Source of the DNA: Rhodospirillaceae bacterium
GTDB lineage: Bacteria > Pseudomonadota > Alphaproteobacteria > Thalassobaculales > Thalassobaculaceae
Direction: 5' to 3'
Assembly: GCA_018401495.1 (NCBI GenBank)
Contig: JAGYJX010000039.1
Location: forward strand, 1 to 64,000
DNA: 64,000 bases
Shown: one piece after another, positions 18,424 to 30,004 of the stretch
Position numbering within the stretch: the stretch's first letter is position 1
Layout: every line of letters starts with the position of its first letter
Notes under the pieces: model-generated
What the model was told of the DNA's origin: nothing
Seen by the model: only the letters and a program-made list of their open reading frames with translations
Database searches by the model: none
Translations under genes and position numbers: made by a program

Positions 18424-18449
18424 GCGACGGCGGCGATGCCGTCGCTCAG
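18420..18449. terminator. Bidirectional hairpin containing both stop codons
   Basis: CTGAGCGACGGC (18420-18431) and GCCGTCGCTCAG (18438-18449) form a perfect 12-bp stem with a 6-nt loop between two convergent genes. The stop codons of both genes (18421-18423 on plus, 18446-18448 on minus) lie inside the stem. No T-run follows, so it may block or pause rather than act as a classical intrinsic terminator. Confidence 0.55.
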
Positions 18450-19580
18450 CCGTGCGGAACCAGGATCTGCCGAACCACGTCGCCGTCGGCCAGAAGGTCG
18501 AAGCCCTGGTTGATGGCGTCGAAACCGATGTGGTCGCCGATCAGGCGGTCGATCGGCAGCCGGCCCTGGCGGAACGCCTCGATGAAGCGGGGGATGTCCC
18601 GCACCGGCACGCACGAGCCCATGTAACTCCCCTTCACGGTGATCTCGCGGCTGACCAGGTCGGCGGCGTGGATCGGGAAGGCCGCGCCGGCCGGCGCCAG
18701 GCCGGCGGTCACCAGCGTGCCGCCGGTGCGCAGGATGCCGTACCCGGTCTCCAGCGCCGGGATCGACCCGGCGAGTTCGATCGCCACGTCGACACCGCCG
18801 CCGGTCAGGTCACGCACCTGCTGCAGATGGTCGGCGTCGCGGGCGTCGATGGCGTGGTCGGCGCCGAGTTGACGGGCGAGGCCGAGCTTCGCCGGGTTGA
18901 CGTCAATCGCGATCAGCACCGACGGTCCGGCCAGCTTGGCACCCAGCAGCCCGGACAGGCCGACGCCGCCGAGGCCGATGACCGCCACCTTCTGGCCGGG
19001 ACGGATGCCGGCAGTGTTGAGGGCGGCACCGACCCCGGTCATGACCGCGCAGCCGAACACCGCCGCCATCGCCAGCGGCACGTCCTTGTCGACCCGGACC
19101 ACCGAGCCGCGGTCGACCACCGCGTACTCGGCGAAGCAGGACACCCCGGACTGGTGGGCGATGGCCTCGCCGCGGGCGTCGCGCAGGCGCTTGCCGCCGC
19201 CCATCAAGCTCGCCCTTGGCGCGCGCCGCCCCGTGGGCGATGCAGATCTGCGGCCGGCCTTCCAGGCAACGCTCGCACCGCCCGCAGCTGGCAGAGAACT
19301 GGAACACCACCGGGTCGCCGGCGGCGATGTCGCGCACGCCAACCCCGACCTCGACGACGGTGCCGGCGCCCTCGTGGCCGAGCGCCACCGGAATCGGCCG
19401 GGGGCGCGACCCGTTGATGACCGACAGGTCGGAGTGACACAGCCCGGCCCCGGCGATCTTCACCAGCACCTCGCCGGCCCGCGGCCCCTCGAGTTCGACC
19501 TCCTCGACCGAGATCGGCCGGGTGGTGGCGTAGGGTCGGTCGGCGGCGATGGTCCTCAGGACCGCGGCGCGCATCTTCAT
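18446..19580 (-). CDS. Zinc-dependent alcohol dehydrogenase, one frameshift
   Basis: The reconstructed product of about 377 residues is a medium-chain zinc dehydrogenase of the class III/glutathione-dependent formaldehyde dehydrogenase-like branch. It shows the catalytic zinc ligands in GLCHSDL and LGHEGAG, the structural-zinc cysteine cluster SCGRCERCLEGRPQIC, and the NAD-binding VIGLGGVGLSGL. It would oxidise an alcohol with NAD in the cytosol; the substrate is not evident. One extra base near 19207 (minus strand GAGCTTGATGGG for GAGCTGATGGG) breaks the frame, probably a sequence error. The ATG at 19580 has AGGAGG 6 nt upstream. It lies downstream of the metallophosphoesterase gene on the same strand. 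Confidence 0.87.
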
Positions 19581-19701
19581 CGGCATCCTCCTGTGTCGCC
19601 CAAGCTTAGCCCGCCGGGGAGAGCGAAATACACTCTGATCCACCGTTGCTGTTGACGACAGTTGCTGTTCGAGGACGCGATCCCGACTGCGGCATCGCCG
19701 C

Positions 19702-20529
19702 TCACACGATCGGCCGCAGATACCCCGCGATGCCGCGCCCGTGATCCCACTGCCGAGGATAGCCGAGCGATACCTCCTCGAAGCGGGTGCCGTCCACCAT
19801 GTCGGTACGGCGGGTGTGCAGATGCCCGGTCACCACCGCGTGGGCGCGGTACGCGACGTGCCAGTTCTCGGTCGCCGTCGTGCCGCACCAAGGGGTGAAG
19901 CGCGGCACGCGCGGTATCCGCACCAGGTCGCGGCGCAGCGGCCAGTGGTTCACGAGGACGGTGCGAGCGTCCGCCGGCAACTCGCGCGCCAGACGGTGGC
20001 GGGCCTCGTCGAGCCGGGCCCGGCACCAATCCGGGCGTGAACTGAACGGCTCCGGCAGCAGGTGCAGTTCGTCGGCACAGACGTTGTGGGTCTCGTCCGC
20101 CCAGGCGATCACGTCGGCCAGCGCCACCTCGTCCGGCCGGAAGCTGTAGTCGTACAGCAGGAACAGCGGCACGATCACCAGCCGCGCGACACCAAGCGGC
20201 AGCGGTCCCGGCCAGTCCGGGTATGGCTCTTCCGGCGTCAGCACGCCGCGGGCCCGGGCGATCGCCACCAGCCGGTCGTAACGGTCGACGCCGCGGGCGG
20301 CGTCCGGTCCGTCGCGCGCCACCGTCCACAGCTCGTGGTTGCCGGGCACCCAGATGACGCGGGCGAACCGCTCGGCCAGCAGGCCGAGCGCCCAGTCCAC
20401 CAGGTCCAGGCGCTCGGCGACGTCGCCGGCGACGATCAGCCAGTCGTCGGGGTGGTCGGGAAGCGCCGCGAGCGCCTCGCGGTTCGCGGCGCCGGCGAGG
20501 TGCAGGTCGGAAATCGCCAGCAGGCGCAT
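19702..20529 (-). CDS. Metallophosphoesterase
   Basis: The 275-residue protein is a calcineurin-like phosphoesterase with the five metal-binding blocks: SDLHLAG at the start, VAGDVAE, VPGNHELW, the VLVNHWPL histidine, and VTGHLHTRRTD near the end. It would hydrolyse phosphomono- or diesters using two metal ions; the substrate is unknown. No signal peptide is seen, so it should act in the cytosol. Its start is 3 bp downstream of the SDR gene's stop codon, so these two are almost certainly co-transcribed. Confidence 0.9.
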   Translation of the reverse strand: MRLLAISDLHLAGAANREALAALPDHPDDWLIVAGDVAERLDLVDWALGLLAERFARVIWVPGNHELWTVARDGPDAARGVDRYDRLVAIARARGVLTPEEPYPDWPGPLPLGVARLVIVPLFLLYDYSFRPDEVALADVIAWADETHNVCADELHLLPEPFSSRPDWCRARLDEARHRLARELPADARTVLVNHWPLRRDLVRIPRVPRFTPWCGTTATENWHVAYRAHAVVTGHLHTRRTDMVDGTRFEEVSLGYPRQWDHGRGIAGYLRPIV

Positions 20530-20532
20530 CGC

Positions 20533-21279
20533 TCAGAAGGCGCTCGCCCCGCTTTCCGCCGGCAGGATCGCCCCGGTGATCTTTCGGGACTCGTCCGAGG
20601 CCAGGTAGAGGGCGAGGTAGGCGATGTCGTCCGGCTCCAGGACCCCCATGAGGGACTTCTTCACGATCGGGTCGTCGGGCTTCAACATCGCCCTCACCCG
20701 CTCGGTCGCGACCACGCCGGGGCCGATGGCGTTCACCCGGATCTTCGCGGTGTGCCACTGCATGGCCAGCGATCGGGTCAGGGTGAGCACGCCGCCCTTG
20801 GCGGCGGAATAGGCGTCGGCGCCGGCGGTGCCGATCAGCGCCCGGATCGAGGTGGTGTTGATGATCGAGCCGCCCCCGCCCCGCTCCATGTGCGGGATGG
20901 CGAAGCGGCAGCCGAGGAAGGTGCCGAACAGGTCGACGCCGATGGTCCGCCAGAACTCCTCGAGCGGCATGTCCGTGACCTTGCCGTCCTTGGACGTCGC
21001 GCCGCCGGCGTTGTTGTACATGACGTCGAGCCGGCCGTGACGGGCCGCGGCGCCGTCGATCAGCGCCCGCATCGACTCCTCGCTCGCCACGTCGGTGGTG
21101 ACGAACTCGGCGCGACCGCCGGCCGCCACGATCTCGGCGGCGGCGGCTTCGCCGGCGTCGGCCTTGAGGTCGGCCATGACGACCACCGCGCCTTCGCGGG
21201 CGAACATAATGGACGACGCCCGCCCGATTCCCGACGACGCGCCGGTGATGACCGCGACCTTGCCTGCCAACCTTGCCAT
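20533..21279 (-). CDS. SDR family oxidoreductase
   Basis: The 248-residue classical short-chain dehydrogenase has the cofactor motif TGASSGIG near residue 12, the structural NNAG, a catalytic Ser in INTTSIRA, and the YSAAK active-site motif. Acidic residues after the second strand (MADLKADAGE) favour NAD over NADP. The C-terminus (ITGAILPAESGASAF) is in the usual position for substrate-loop closure. The substrate is unknown. The ATG at 21279 has AGGGAGGA upstream. The 5' region contains two tandem copies of a GGCCCTGGGTTTC unit (21300-21326). It heads a two-gene operon with the metallophosphoesterase. Confidence 0.92.
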   Translation of the reverse strand: MARLAGKVAVITGASSGIGRASSIMFAREGAVVVMADLKADAGEAAAAEIVAAGGRAEFVTTDVASEESMRALIDGAAARHGRLDVMYNNAGGATSKDGKVTDMPLEEFWRTIGVDLFGTFLGCRFAIPHMERGGGGSIINTTSIRALIGTAGADAYSAAKGGVLTLTRSLAMQWHTAKIRVNAIGPGVVATERVRAMLKPDDPIVKKSLMGVLEPDDIAYLALYLASDESRKITGAILPAESGASAF

Positions 21280-21455
21280 GCGATTCCTCCCTGTGTTTCG
21301 GCCCTGGGTTTCGGCCCTGGGTTTCGGCGGACTGTAGCCGAGCCCGCCAGGGGGTGCACCCGATGACAGGCCCGCGATCACACTTCGTTAATCCCGCTTC
21401 GCTATCGTAGCGCGATCATCCGGACAGCGAACTGCCGCTTTTGGAGCCGACATTC

Positions 21456-21974
21456 TTGATACCACAACCGTCGCCACGCCCCGAGATCGAGCTGAGCGCC
21501 GCGGCCGAGGAGCTGCTGGGCCAGCCGCTGCATCCGAAGGTCAGGGCGCTGGTCGAGTACTGGATGAGGGTCCGGCCGGCCGGCCTGCTGCCGGGCCGCC
21601 AGCACGTCGATCCCCTCGACATTCCCTCGCTGCTGCCGAACGTCTGGCTGGTCGACGTCGAGCGCCAGCCGGAGATGCGGCTCCGCTACCGTCTGATCGG
21701 CACCAGCGTGGCCCGGGCCTTCGACCACGATACGACCGGCGAGTATCTCGACGAGACCCACCCGCACTCCCGCGACGGCCGGGTCAGGGTCTACCTGCAC
21801 GACATTGTCCGCACCGGCCTTCCGGCCTGGCGCGTCGGCCGACCGCTGCTGTGGCGGCTGCAGGACTACCTCAGCCTGGAGCGGATCTATCTCCCGCTCG
21901 CCAGCGACGGCGAGGAGGTCGACATGGTGCTGGCGCTCACCATCTTCCTCGACCGCCTGGGCGTCGAGTTCTGA
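21456..21974 (+). CDS. PAS_5 domain protein, copy 4
   Basis: This protein of about 172 residues matches the other PAS_5 copies: VEYWMRVRPAGLLPGRQHVD, then PLDIPSLLPNVWLVDVERQP and RLRYRLIGTSVARAFDHDTT. The C-terminal strands include LERIYLPLASDGEEV. There is no membrane segment or output domain. The TTG at 21456 is preferred because GGAG lies 9 nt upstream; an in-frame TTG at 21441 has no ribosome site. It converges with msrP, 19 bp away. Confidence 0.75.
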   Translation: MIPQPSPRPEIELSAAAEELLGQPLHPKVRALVEYWMRVRPAGLLPGRQHVDPLDIPSLLPNVWLVDVERQPEMRLRYRLIGTSVARAFDHDTTGEYLDETHPHSRDGRVRVYLHDIVRTGLPAWRVGRPLLWRLQDYLSLERIYLPLASDGEEVDMVLALTIFLDRLGVEF

Positions 21975-21993
21975 GGGGCGTCGACGGCGGCCG

Positions 21994-22992
<999 letters not shown>

Positions 22993-23076
22993 GGCGGGCA
23001 TCCTCCACTGCGGTTCGACTACGGAGCTAGGCCGTTCCACCGCGATCGCCAAATCAACTCGCGGTGAAGAACGGCC

Positions 23077-23107
23077 GGCTCCCGAAGGCCAATGCCGTTC
23101 GGGAGCC
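23077..23107. terminator. Intergenic hairpin terminator
   Basis: GGCTCCCGAA (23077-23086) pairs perfectly with TTCGGGAGCC (23098-23107) around an 11-nt loop. On the plus strand TTTCGTTT follows. It lies between the EF-G-like gene's stop and the msrP start, both on the minus strand, so its likely job is to end the EF-G-like transcript, although the better T-run is on the opposite strand. Confidence 0.6.
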
Positions 23108-23130
23108 TTTCGTTTCACCGTCGGCAGAGA

Positions 23131-25167
23131 TCAGCGTGCGGCGACCTGCTCGCGGTGCTGGACGACGGTGTCGGCCATGCGTCCCGTCAGTTCCGACAGA
23201 TGGTCGAAGCGCCATTCGAAGGTGGCCAGTCCCTGGCTCTGCGCCCGTAGTTCCAGGATGAGGTCGTGGATCTCCGCCTCCGGCAGATAGGCGGTGACGG
23301 AGTCCCAGCCTGGCCAGCCGTCCTTCGCATCGAAGCCGAGGATCTGGCCGCGCCGGCTCGACAGGATGCCATGGATCCGGCTGGTAGCCTCGGTCGGCAC
23401 CGAAATCGTCACCTCGTGGATCGGCTCCAGCAGCACCGGATCGGCTTTCGGCAACGCCTCCGCCAACGCCATGCGGGCGGCGATCTTGAAGGCCATGTCG
23501 GAGCTGTCGACCGAGTGGAACCCGCCGTCGGTGAGCGTCACCTTGATGTCGACCACCGGGAAGCCGAGCGGGCCCCGCCGGACGTAATCGCGACAGCCTT
23601 CCTCGACCGCCGGGATGTACTGCTTCGGCACCGCCCCGCCGACGATGGTGTCGGCGAACTCGAAGCCCCGGCCACGCGGCAGCGGCTCGACCGTGACCTT
23701 GATGTCCGCGAATTGCCCGTGCCCGCCGGACTGCTTCTTGTGCCGGGCGTGCTGCTCGACCGAGCGCCGGATGGTCTCGCGGTAGGCGACCGCCGGACGA
23801 CCGGTCTCGACGTTGAGCTTGAAGCGGTTGCGGAGCCGCTCGGCAACCACCCTCAGATGGGTGTCGCCCTGGCCCCACAGCACCAGTTCCGACAGCTCGG
23901 CGTCCTGCTTCACCATCAGCGAGAGGTCCTCCTCGCACAGCTTGGCGAGCGCACCCGACACCTTCACCTCGTCGTTGCGATCCGGCACACGGACGGAGAG
24001 TGCGTAGACCGGCTGGGGCGGCGCCGGCCACGCCATGCCCGGCTCCGGGACGCCACCCGCCGGCGTCAGGACATCGCCGGTCTGTATCGCCTCCATGCGG
24101 CCGAAGGCCACCACCTCGCCCTCGGCGGCGGATGGCATCTTGTCGAGCTTGCCGCCAATCGGCCGGTAGACACCGGAGACCTTGACGCCGTTGAGGACAT
24201 CGCCGTCCTTGACCGTACCGCGCCACATCCTGACATAGGACAGCTTGCCCATGTGGGCCGCGTGCACGGTTCGGAACACCTGGGCCAGCGGCTCGCCCTC
24301 GACGGCGATGCCGCGCCGGGCGACGCTCGCCCGGTGGCTCGGTCCCTCGTGCCGGATCAGCTTGAGCAGCCTCTGCACGCCGTTGTCGCGCTCGGCGGCG
24401 CCCAGCACCACCGGCACCAGCAGGTCGGCCTGCAGGGTTTCCGCGAGGTGGCCGTAGACCTTGCGCTTGTCCGGGTCGATCTCCTCCAGCAATTGCTCGA
24501 GCAAGGCGTCGTCGTAGTCGGCGAGGGTCTCCAGCAATTGGCCGCGGGCCTCGACCTCACGCTCGACGACCGACACCGGCAGTTCGATCAACCCGGACGG
24601 CTCGCCGTTGCGATAGCGGTAGGCGCGTTCGCTGACCAGGTCGACGTACCCGGTGACGGCATCGCCCTCGCGGATGGGGATCTGTCGCAACACCAGCGGG
24701 CGGGCCGAGTGGCCCTGCAGCGCCGCCAGCACGTCGCGCACGCGCTCGTTGTCGGTGTCCATCTTGTTGATCAGGACAACGTGGGGAACATCGTTGTCGT
24801 CGAGAAACTTGAGGATCGGGCCGGCCGCCGCCGCCTTGCCCGCCTCCGGATCAACCACCACGATGGCGAGATCCGCCACCATGATGGCGTAACGGGCATC
24901 CGGCGAAAACTCGATGCTCCCCGGGGTGTCGATGAAGGTCCAGGAATCACCGAGGTAGGAGCCGTGGCCGACCGTCACCTCGGTGCTCGCGCTGCGCGCC
25001 CGCGCCTCCGGCGCCGCGTCGCCGACCGTCGTACCGTCCTTGACCGAGCCCTTGCGGGCGATGGTCCCGCAAGCGGCAAGCAGCGCCTCGAACAGGCTGG
25101 TCTTTCCGGACTGGTACGGGCCGACGATCACGGCGCATCGTGTCGCGCCGTTGGTATCTCCTGCCAT
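23131..25167 (-). CDS. Elongation factor G-like protein
   Basis: The 678-residue protein is a translational GTPase of the EF-G-like (FusA2/TetM-related) branch, not the main EF-G. The P-loop is GPYQSGKTS (residues 16-24), G3 is in FIDTPGS, and G4 is NKMD. Domain II follows at about 290-380, and domain IV (FADIKVTVEPLPRGRGFEFA) and domain V (IHEVTISVPTEATSRIHGIL) are both present. The normal switch region is divergent: AAPEARARSAST replaces the EF-G pattern. These paralogues probably act on ribosomes under particular conditions; no S7/S12 or tuf neighbours are present. The ATG has GGGAGAGG upstream. Confidence 0.88.
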   Translation of the reverse strand: MAGDTNGATRCAVIVGPYQSGKTSLFEALLAACGTIARKGSVKDGTTVGDAAPEARARSASTEVTVGHGSYLGDSWTFIDTPGSIEFSPDARYAIMVADLAIVVVDPEAGKAAAAGPILKFLDDNDVPHVVLINKMDTDNERVRDVLAALQGHSARPLVLRQIPIREGDAVTGYVDLVSERAYRYRNGEPSGLIELPVSVVEREVEARGQLLETLADYDDALLEQLLEEIDPDKRKVYGHLAETLQADLLVPVVLGAAERDNGVQRLLKLIRHEGPSHRASVARRGIAVEGEPLAQVFRTVHAAHMGKLSYVRMWRGTVKDGDVLNGVKVSGVYRPIGGKLDKMPSAAEGEVVAFGRMEAIQTGDVLTPAGGVPEPGMAWPAPPQPVYALSVRVPDRNDEVKVSGALAKLCEEDLSLMVKQDAELSELVLWGQGDTHLRVVAERLRNRFKLNVETGRPAVAYRETIRRSVEQHARHKKQSGGHGQFADIKVTVEPLPRGRGFEFADTIVGGAVPKQYIPAVEEGCRDYVRRGPLGFPVVDIKVTLTDGGFHSVDSSDMAFKIAARMALAEALPKADPVLLEPIHEVTISVPTEATSRIHGILSSRRGQILGFDAKDGWPGWDSVTAYLPEAEIHDLILELRAQSQGLATFEWRFDHLSELTGRMADTVVQHREQVAAR

Positions 25168-25436
25168 GTGCCTCTCCCTCGGTTCGCCCAGGTGGCGCTG
25201 CCCGGTACGAGGTTCGAGCGGGGGCGTCCCGGGTCGTATGATCCCGTGGTCGCCCCTGGTCCGAGGGCCTTAGTCGGAACGCCGGGACGACCGGCGTCGG
25301 ACAAGCATCTTCGTCCCGCCGCGAGGGCAGGCGCAAGGCGAATCGCCGGAATCCGTGAGGTTGTGGATTCGCCGGAAGCCCGCTCAGGGCCGCCGCCCCG
25401 GCCCCTGACCGGAACGACGGCCGAGCGGACGGGTGG

Positions 25437-26681
<1,245 letters not shown>

Positions 26682-26802
26682 CTACGCCCGGCCCCGGGGC
26701 GTGCAAGCCGCGGATGCGGCCGCCAGCTCCGGGGGCCGAACGCGCGTGGCCGGCCTCGACGGCCGGCCACGTCACCCAATTCTGGTCGCGCCGGCGCGAC
26801 GA

Positions 26803-27387
26803 TCAGAGCTTCTCGACGTTGATGCCGATGGTGATGGCGCCGATCGCCTTGCCGGTCGCCGGATCGACGACGGTGGCGCTGACCTGCGACTGGAACGCCT
26901 TGCTCGACTCGTCAAACTCGACGTCGTCGATGAAGACCGCGTCCGGGCCGACCTGATAGGTCTTCTGCCACTTCGCCTCGTCACCCTGCATGTAGTCGGA
27001 CGTCACGTCGCTCATCCCGACGTTCAGCCCGTTGGCGTCCATGACGAACAGCTCGGAAATCAGGCCGCCGGCGGCCGCTTCCTTGCCCTTCAGGAAGTCC
27101 GACAGCGGCGCTGCGGCAACCTCCTGGACCAGCGGGCCTCCGCCAGCCTTGGCCTCCGCCCGCCACTGCTTGTCGAGCTTGTCGATGTCGGCGTCGGTCA
27201 GCGAGGCCGTCTTGAGATTCTGGGCCTTCACCGCGTCGACGATGGCCGGATCGCTCAGCCACGGCTTGATCTGCTCGTTCAACAACTTGGTGATCTGGGG
27301 AGCGAAGTCGTTCGCAGACGCCGTCGTCGACGCAGCGGCCAACATCAGCACGGCGAACGTCGTGTTCCTTACCAAACTCCGGATCAT
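26803..27387 (-). CDS. Periplasmic PDC (Cache-like) sensor domain protein
   Basis: The 194-residue protein has a signal peptide (MIRSLVRNTTFAVLMLAAAS, likely cut after ASA) and then a single PDC/Cache-like domain. An N-terminal long helix (NDFAPQITKLLNEQIKPWL) is followed by the sheet with LISELFVMDANGLNVGMSDV, the DYMQGDEAKWQKTY loop, and closing strands ATVVDPATGKAIGAITIGIN. Such domains normally form the outer part of chemoreceptors or kinases, but this one has no transmembrane or output part. It is divergently encoded 211 bp from a chemoreceptor gene, so it could feed a signal to it. The ATG at 27387 has GAGGAGGAAAGG upstream. Confidence 0.8.
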   Translation of the reverse strand: MIRSLVRNTTFAVLMLAAASTTASANDFAPQITKLLNEQIKPWLSDPAIVDAVKAQNLKTASLTDADIDKLDKQWRAEAKAGGGPLVQEVAAAPLSDFLKGKEAAAGGLISELFVMDANGLNVGMSDVTSDYMQGDEAKWQKTYQVGPDAVFIDDVEFDESSKAFQSQVSATVVDPATGKAIGAITIGINVEKL

Positions 27388-27485
27388 CCTTTCCTCCTCA
27401 ATCGACTTAGATCGGTACAAGCACGCCTACGTTGATCGCGCTTCAGATGTGAAAGGAAATTTGCGGAACAACATTTAAGAAATAG

Positions 27486-27513
27486 TTGTCAATTTAATCG
27501 TTATTTTTATACA
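27486..27513 (+). promoter_or_regulatory. Putative sigma-70 promoter for the chemoreceptor gene
   Basis: TTGTCA at 27486-27491 and TATACA at 27508-27513 are separated by 16 nt. They lie in a strongly AT-rich stretch (about 27470-27570) between the divergent PDC-domain and chemoreceptor genes. The distance to the chemoreceptor ATG is 85 nt. Confidence 0.45.
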
Positions 27514-27598
27514 AATTTATGCAACCATAGATAATTTCAAGACTTTGTTAACGCCCGACAGTCATTAATCGATCTGAATAAGCGCGGAGGAAATATCA

Positions 27599-29974
27599 AT
27601 GCGAATTGGAGCAAAGATCAGCGCGGGGTTCGCGGCCATGGTGATCCTGACCGGTGTTCTCGGGCTTGCCGGCTGGGTCGGCCTCGATCGCTACGCCGGG
27701 TCGGTGACGGGCGCCGACCGGATGGCCGCCATTGCGGACCGCGTGGCCTCGGCCAACAGCGACGCCGTAACCTTCCGGGCGACCGGCGACGAAGCCCCGG
27801 TGGTGCGTGCCAACTCCAGCCTCCACGAAGCCCGCCAGGCCGCCGATGCAATCGGTGCCGCCGCCCTCTCCGAAGCCATCCACCGGTTCCAGCTGGCTTT
27901 CACCGATCTCGTCAACCTCTCCGGCGAGGTCGAGGGACTGTCCGCCGACATGGAGTTGGCGACGGATCGGCTCGAGCAACTGGCCGTGTCGGTCCTGCTG
28001 GCCGAACGCGCGAACTACACCGAGATCGCCAAGGTGCGGACCGAAGCCCTGGAAGCCCAGGGGGTGAAGCTGAAAGGCGCTCAGCAGGCCGAGGCGCTGA
28101 TGCGCGCCACCCTCACCGCCCGCCGACTGGAGGCGGTGTTCCGGAGTTCCACCGATCCCGAGCACGCCGACAACACCCGCAACGCCATCAAGGGCATGTT
28201 CCTGGCCGCGCTCAACCTCAAACGGGCAGCCGGCGATGGTCCGGAAGCCGAGATGGCCGGCACGCTCGCCAACTCAGTCAACACCTACCGCAAGGCTTTC
28301 GACGCCCTCGCCGAGGCGGCACCGTACACCGCCGCCGCCGAGCAGGCCGCGGCCGACCTTGACGCGGTCTCCGATGAGATCGCCACGTTGTCGAACGCCC
28401 TCGCGCGCCGGCAGATCGAGAGCTACGACGCCGCCCGCGCCAGCGCCGACGCTGCCGCCGAAGCGCTGGAGAACGCCGTCGCCACCATGACGTCGGCGCT
28501 TGAGACCGTTGCGGACGGACGGGCGCTGTCGCTTGCCCGCAACGAGGCCGCCCGTTCCCACGGCGAGCCCTCGGCCAGGGCCGCCGTCGACGAGGCCATG
28601 GACCGATTGGAAGGCGACATCGACCGGCTGACCGCGACCGCCACCCAGGCGTCGACGCTGAGCGCGATGACCACCGCCAAGCAGGAACTGGCGACCTACC
28701 GGGTGTCGTTCGATGGCATGATCGACGCGCTCGCCAAGGAGAGCGAGTCAGCGGCGGCGATGGCGGCGGCGGCGCAGGAGGTGAACACGACGGTGGCGGC
28801 GGCGGTCCAGACGTTCGCCGCCGATCGCGACACCGAGGGTCGCTTCGCCCGGACGGTGATCGGCGTCGGCGCCGTCGGCGCGGCGTTGCTGGCGATCCTG
28901 GTGGCCGTCGCGCTCGGCCGCAGCATCACCCGTCCGATCCGGTCGATGACCGACGCCATGGACCGGCTCGCCGCCGACGATCTCGACGTCGAGGTTCCAG
29001 GCCGCGAACGCTCGGACGAGATCGGGGCCATGGCAAAGGCGGTCCAGGTCTTCAAGGACAACGCCGAGCGCATGCGCCGGATGGAGGCCGAGCAGCAGGA
29101 GCTGGAGCGTCGCGCCGCCGAGGAGAAGCGCCGGATTATGGACGAACTCGCCGCCGGATTCGAGCAGTCGGTCGGCGCGGTCGTGCAGGGGCTGGCGGGG
29201 GTCATCTCCGACGTGCGCGGGCGCGCCGAAACCATGTCGCAAGCCTCCGAGCAGGCGCGGCTGCAGGCGACCAGCGTCGCCAGTTCCTCCGAGGAGGCGA
29301 GCGCCAACGTCCAGGCTGTGTCGGCGGCGGCCGAGGAACTCGCCGCCTCGGTCAACGAGATCGGCGCCCAGGTCGGCAACGCCGCGGAAATGGCGAAGCG
29401 CGCCAGCGCCGAAGCCCAGCGCGGCGACACGCGGGTGCAGGCCCTGGCCGAGACCGCGACCAAGATCGGCGACGTCATCACGCTGATCCAGGATATCGCC
29501 GAGCAGACCAACCTGCTGGCCCTGAACGCCACCATCGAGGCGGCCCGCGCCGGCGACGCCGGCAAGGGCTTCGCGGTGGTCGCCTCGGAGGTCAAGAGCC
29601 TGGCAGGCCAGACCGCCAAGGCAACCGAGGAGATCCGCTCGCAGATCGAGGACATCCAGCAGAGCAGCCGCGACGCGGTTACCGCCATCCAGGCGATCGG
29701 CCAGGCGGTCGGCGCGCTGGACGCGATGAACGGGGCGGTAGCCGCGGCAGTCGAGGAGCAGAGCGCGACCACCAACGAGATCGCCCGCAACACCCAGGAG
29801 GCGGCCGCCGGCAGCTCGCAGGTCTCGGGCGCGATCGTCGAGGTGTCGAGCGCGTCGGAGCGCACCGGCGAGAGCGCCGCGGCCGTGCTGGCGATGTGCG
29901 GCGAGCTCAGCGGGGCGGCCGACACCCTCGACCGCGAGGTCCGCCAGTTCCTGGAACGGATCCGCGCCGCCTGA
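27599..29974 (+). CDS. Methyl-accepting chemotaxis protein
   Basis: The 791-residue chemoreceptor has a first membrane helix at about 11-30 ([19 protein letters not shown]) and a long Ala-rich helical periplasmic sensor of about 385 residues. The second membrane helix is at about 419-440 ([20 protein letters not shown]), followed by a HAMP domain (about 440-495, [20 protein letters not shown]) and the methyl-accepting signalling domain (about 540-785). The signalling hairpin tip is at about 630-660 ([20 protein letters not shown]). It would relay an environmental signal through CheW to CheA. The ATG has GCGGAGG upstream. Other chemotaxis genes are not adjacent; the divergent PDC-domain protein is the obvious partner candidate. 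Confidence 0.93.
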   Translation: MRIGAKISAGFAAMVILTGVLGLAGWVGLDRYAGSVTGADRMAAIADRVASANSDAVTFRATGDEAPVVRANSSLHEARQAADAIGAAALSEAIHRFQLAFTDLVNLSGEVEGLSADMELATDRLEQLAVSVLLAERANYTEIAKVRTEALEAQGVKLKGAQQAEALMRATLTARRLEAVFRSSTDPEHADNTRNAIKGMFLAALNLKRAAGDGPEAEMAGTLANSVNTYRKAFDALAEAAPYTAAAEQAAADLDAVSDEIATLSNALARRQIESYDAARASADAAAEALENAVATMTSALETVADGRALSLARNEAARSHGEPSARAAVDEAMDRLEGDIDRLTATATQASTLSAMTTAKQELATYRVSFDGMIDALAKESESAAAMAAAAQEVNTTVAAAVQTFAADRDTEGRFARTVIGVGAVGAALLAILVAVALGRSITRPIRSMTDAMDRLAADDLDVEVPGRERSDEIGAMAKAVQVFKDNAERMRRMEAEQQELERRAAEEKRRIMDELAAGFEQSVGAVVQGLAGVISDVRGRAETMSQASEQARLQATSVASSSEEASANVQAVSAAAEELAASVNEIGAQVGNAAEMAKRASAEAQRGDTRVQALAETATKIGDVITLIQDIAEQTNLLALNATIEAARAGDAGKGFAVVASEVKSLAGQTAKATEEIRSQIEDIQQSSRDAVTAIQAIGQAVGALDAMNGAVAAAVEEQSATTNEIARNTQEAAAGSSQVSGAIVEVSSASERTGESAAAVLAMCGELSGAADTLDREVRQFLERIRAA

Positions 29975-30004
29975 TCGGCCGCCCGCCGTTTTCGCCGCCC
30001 GCCC

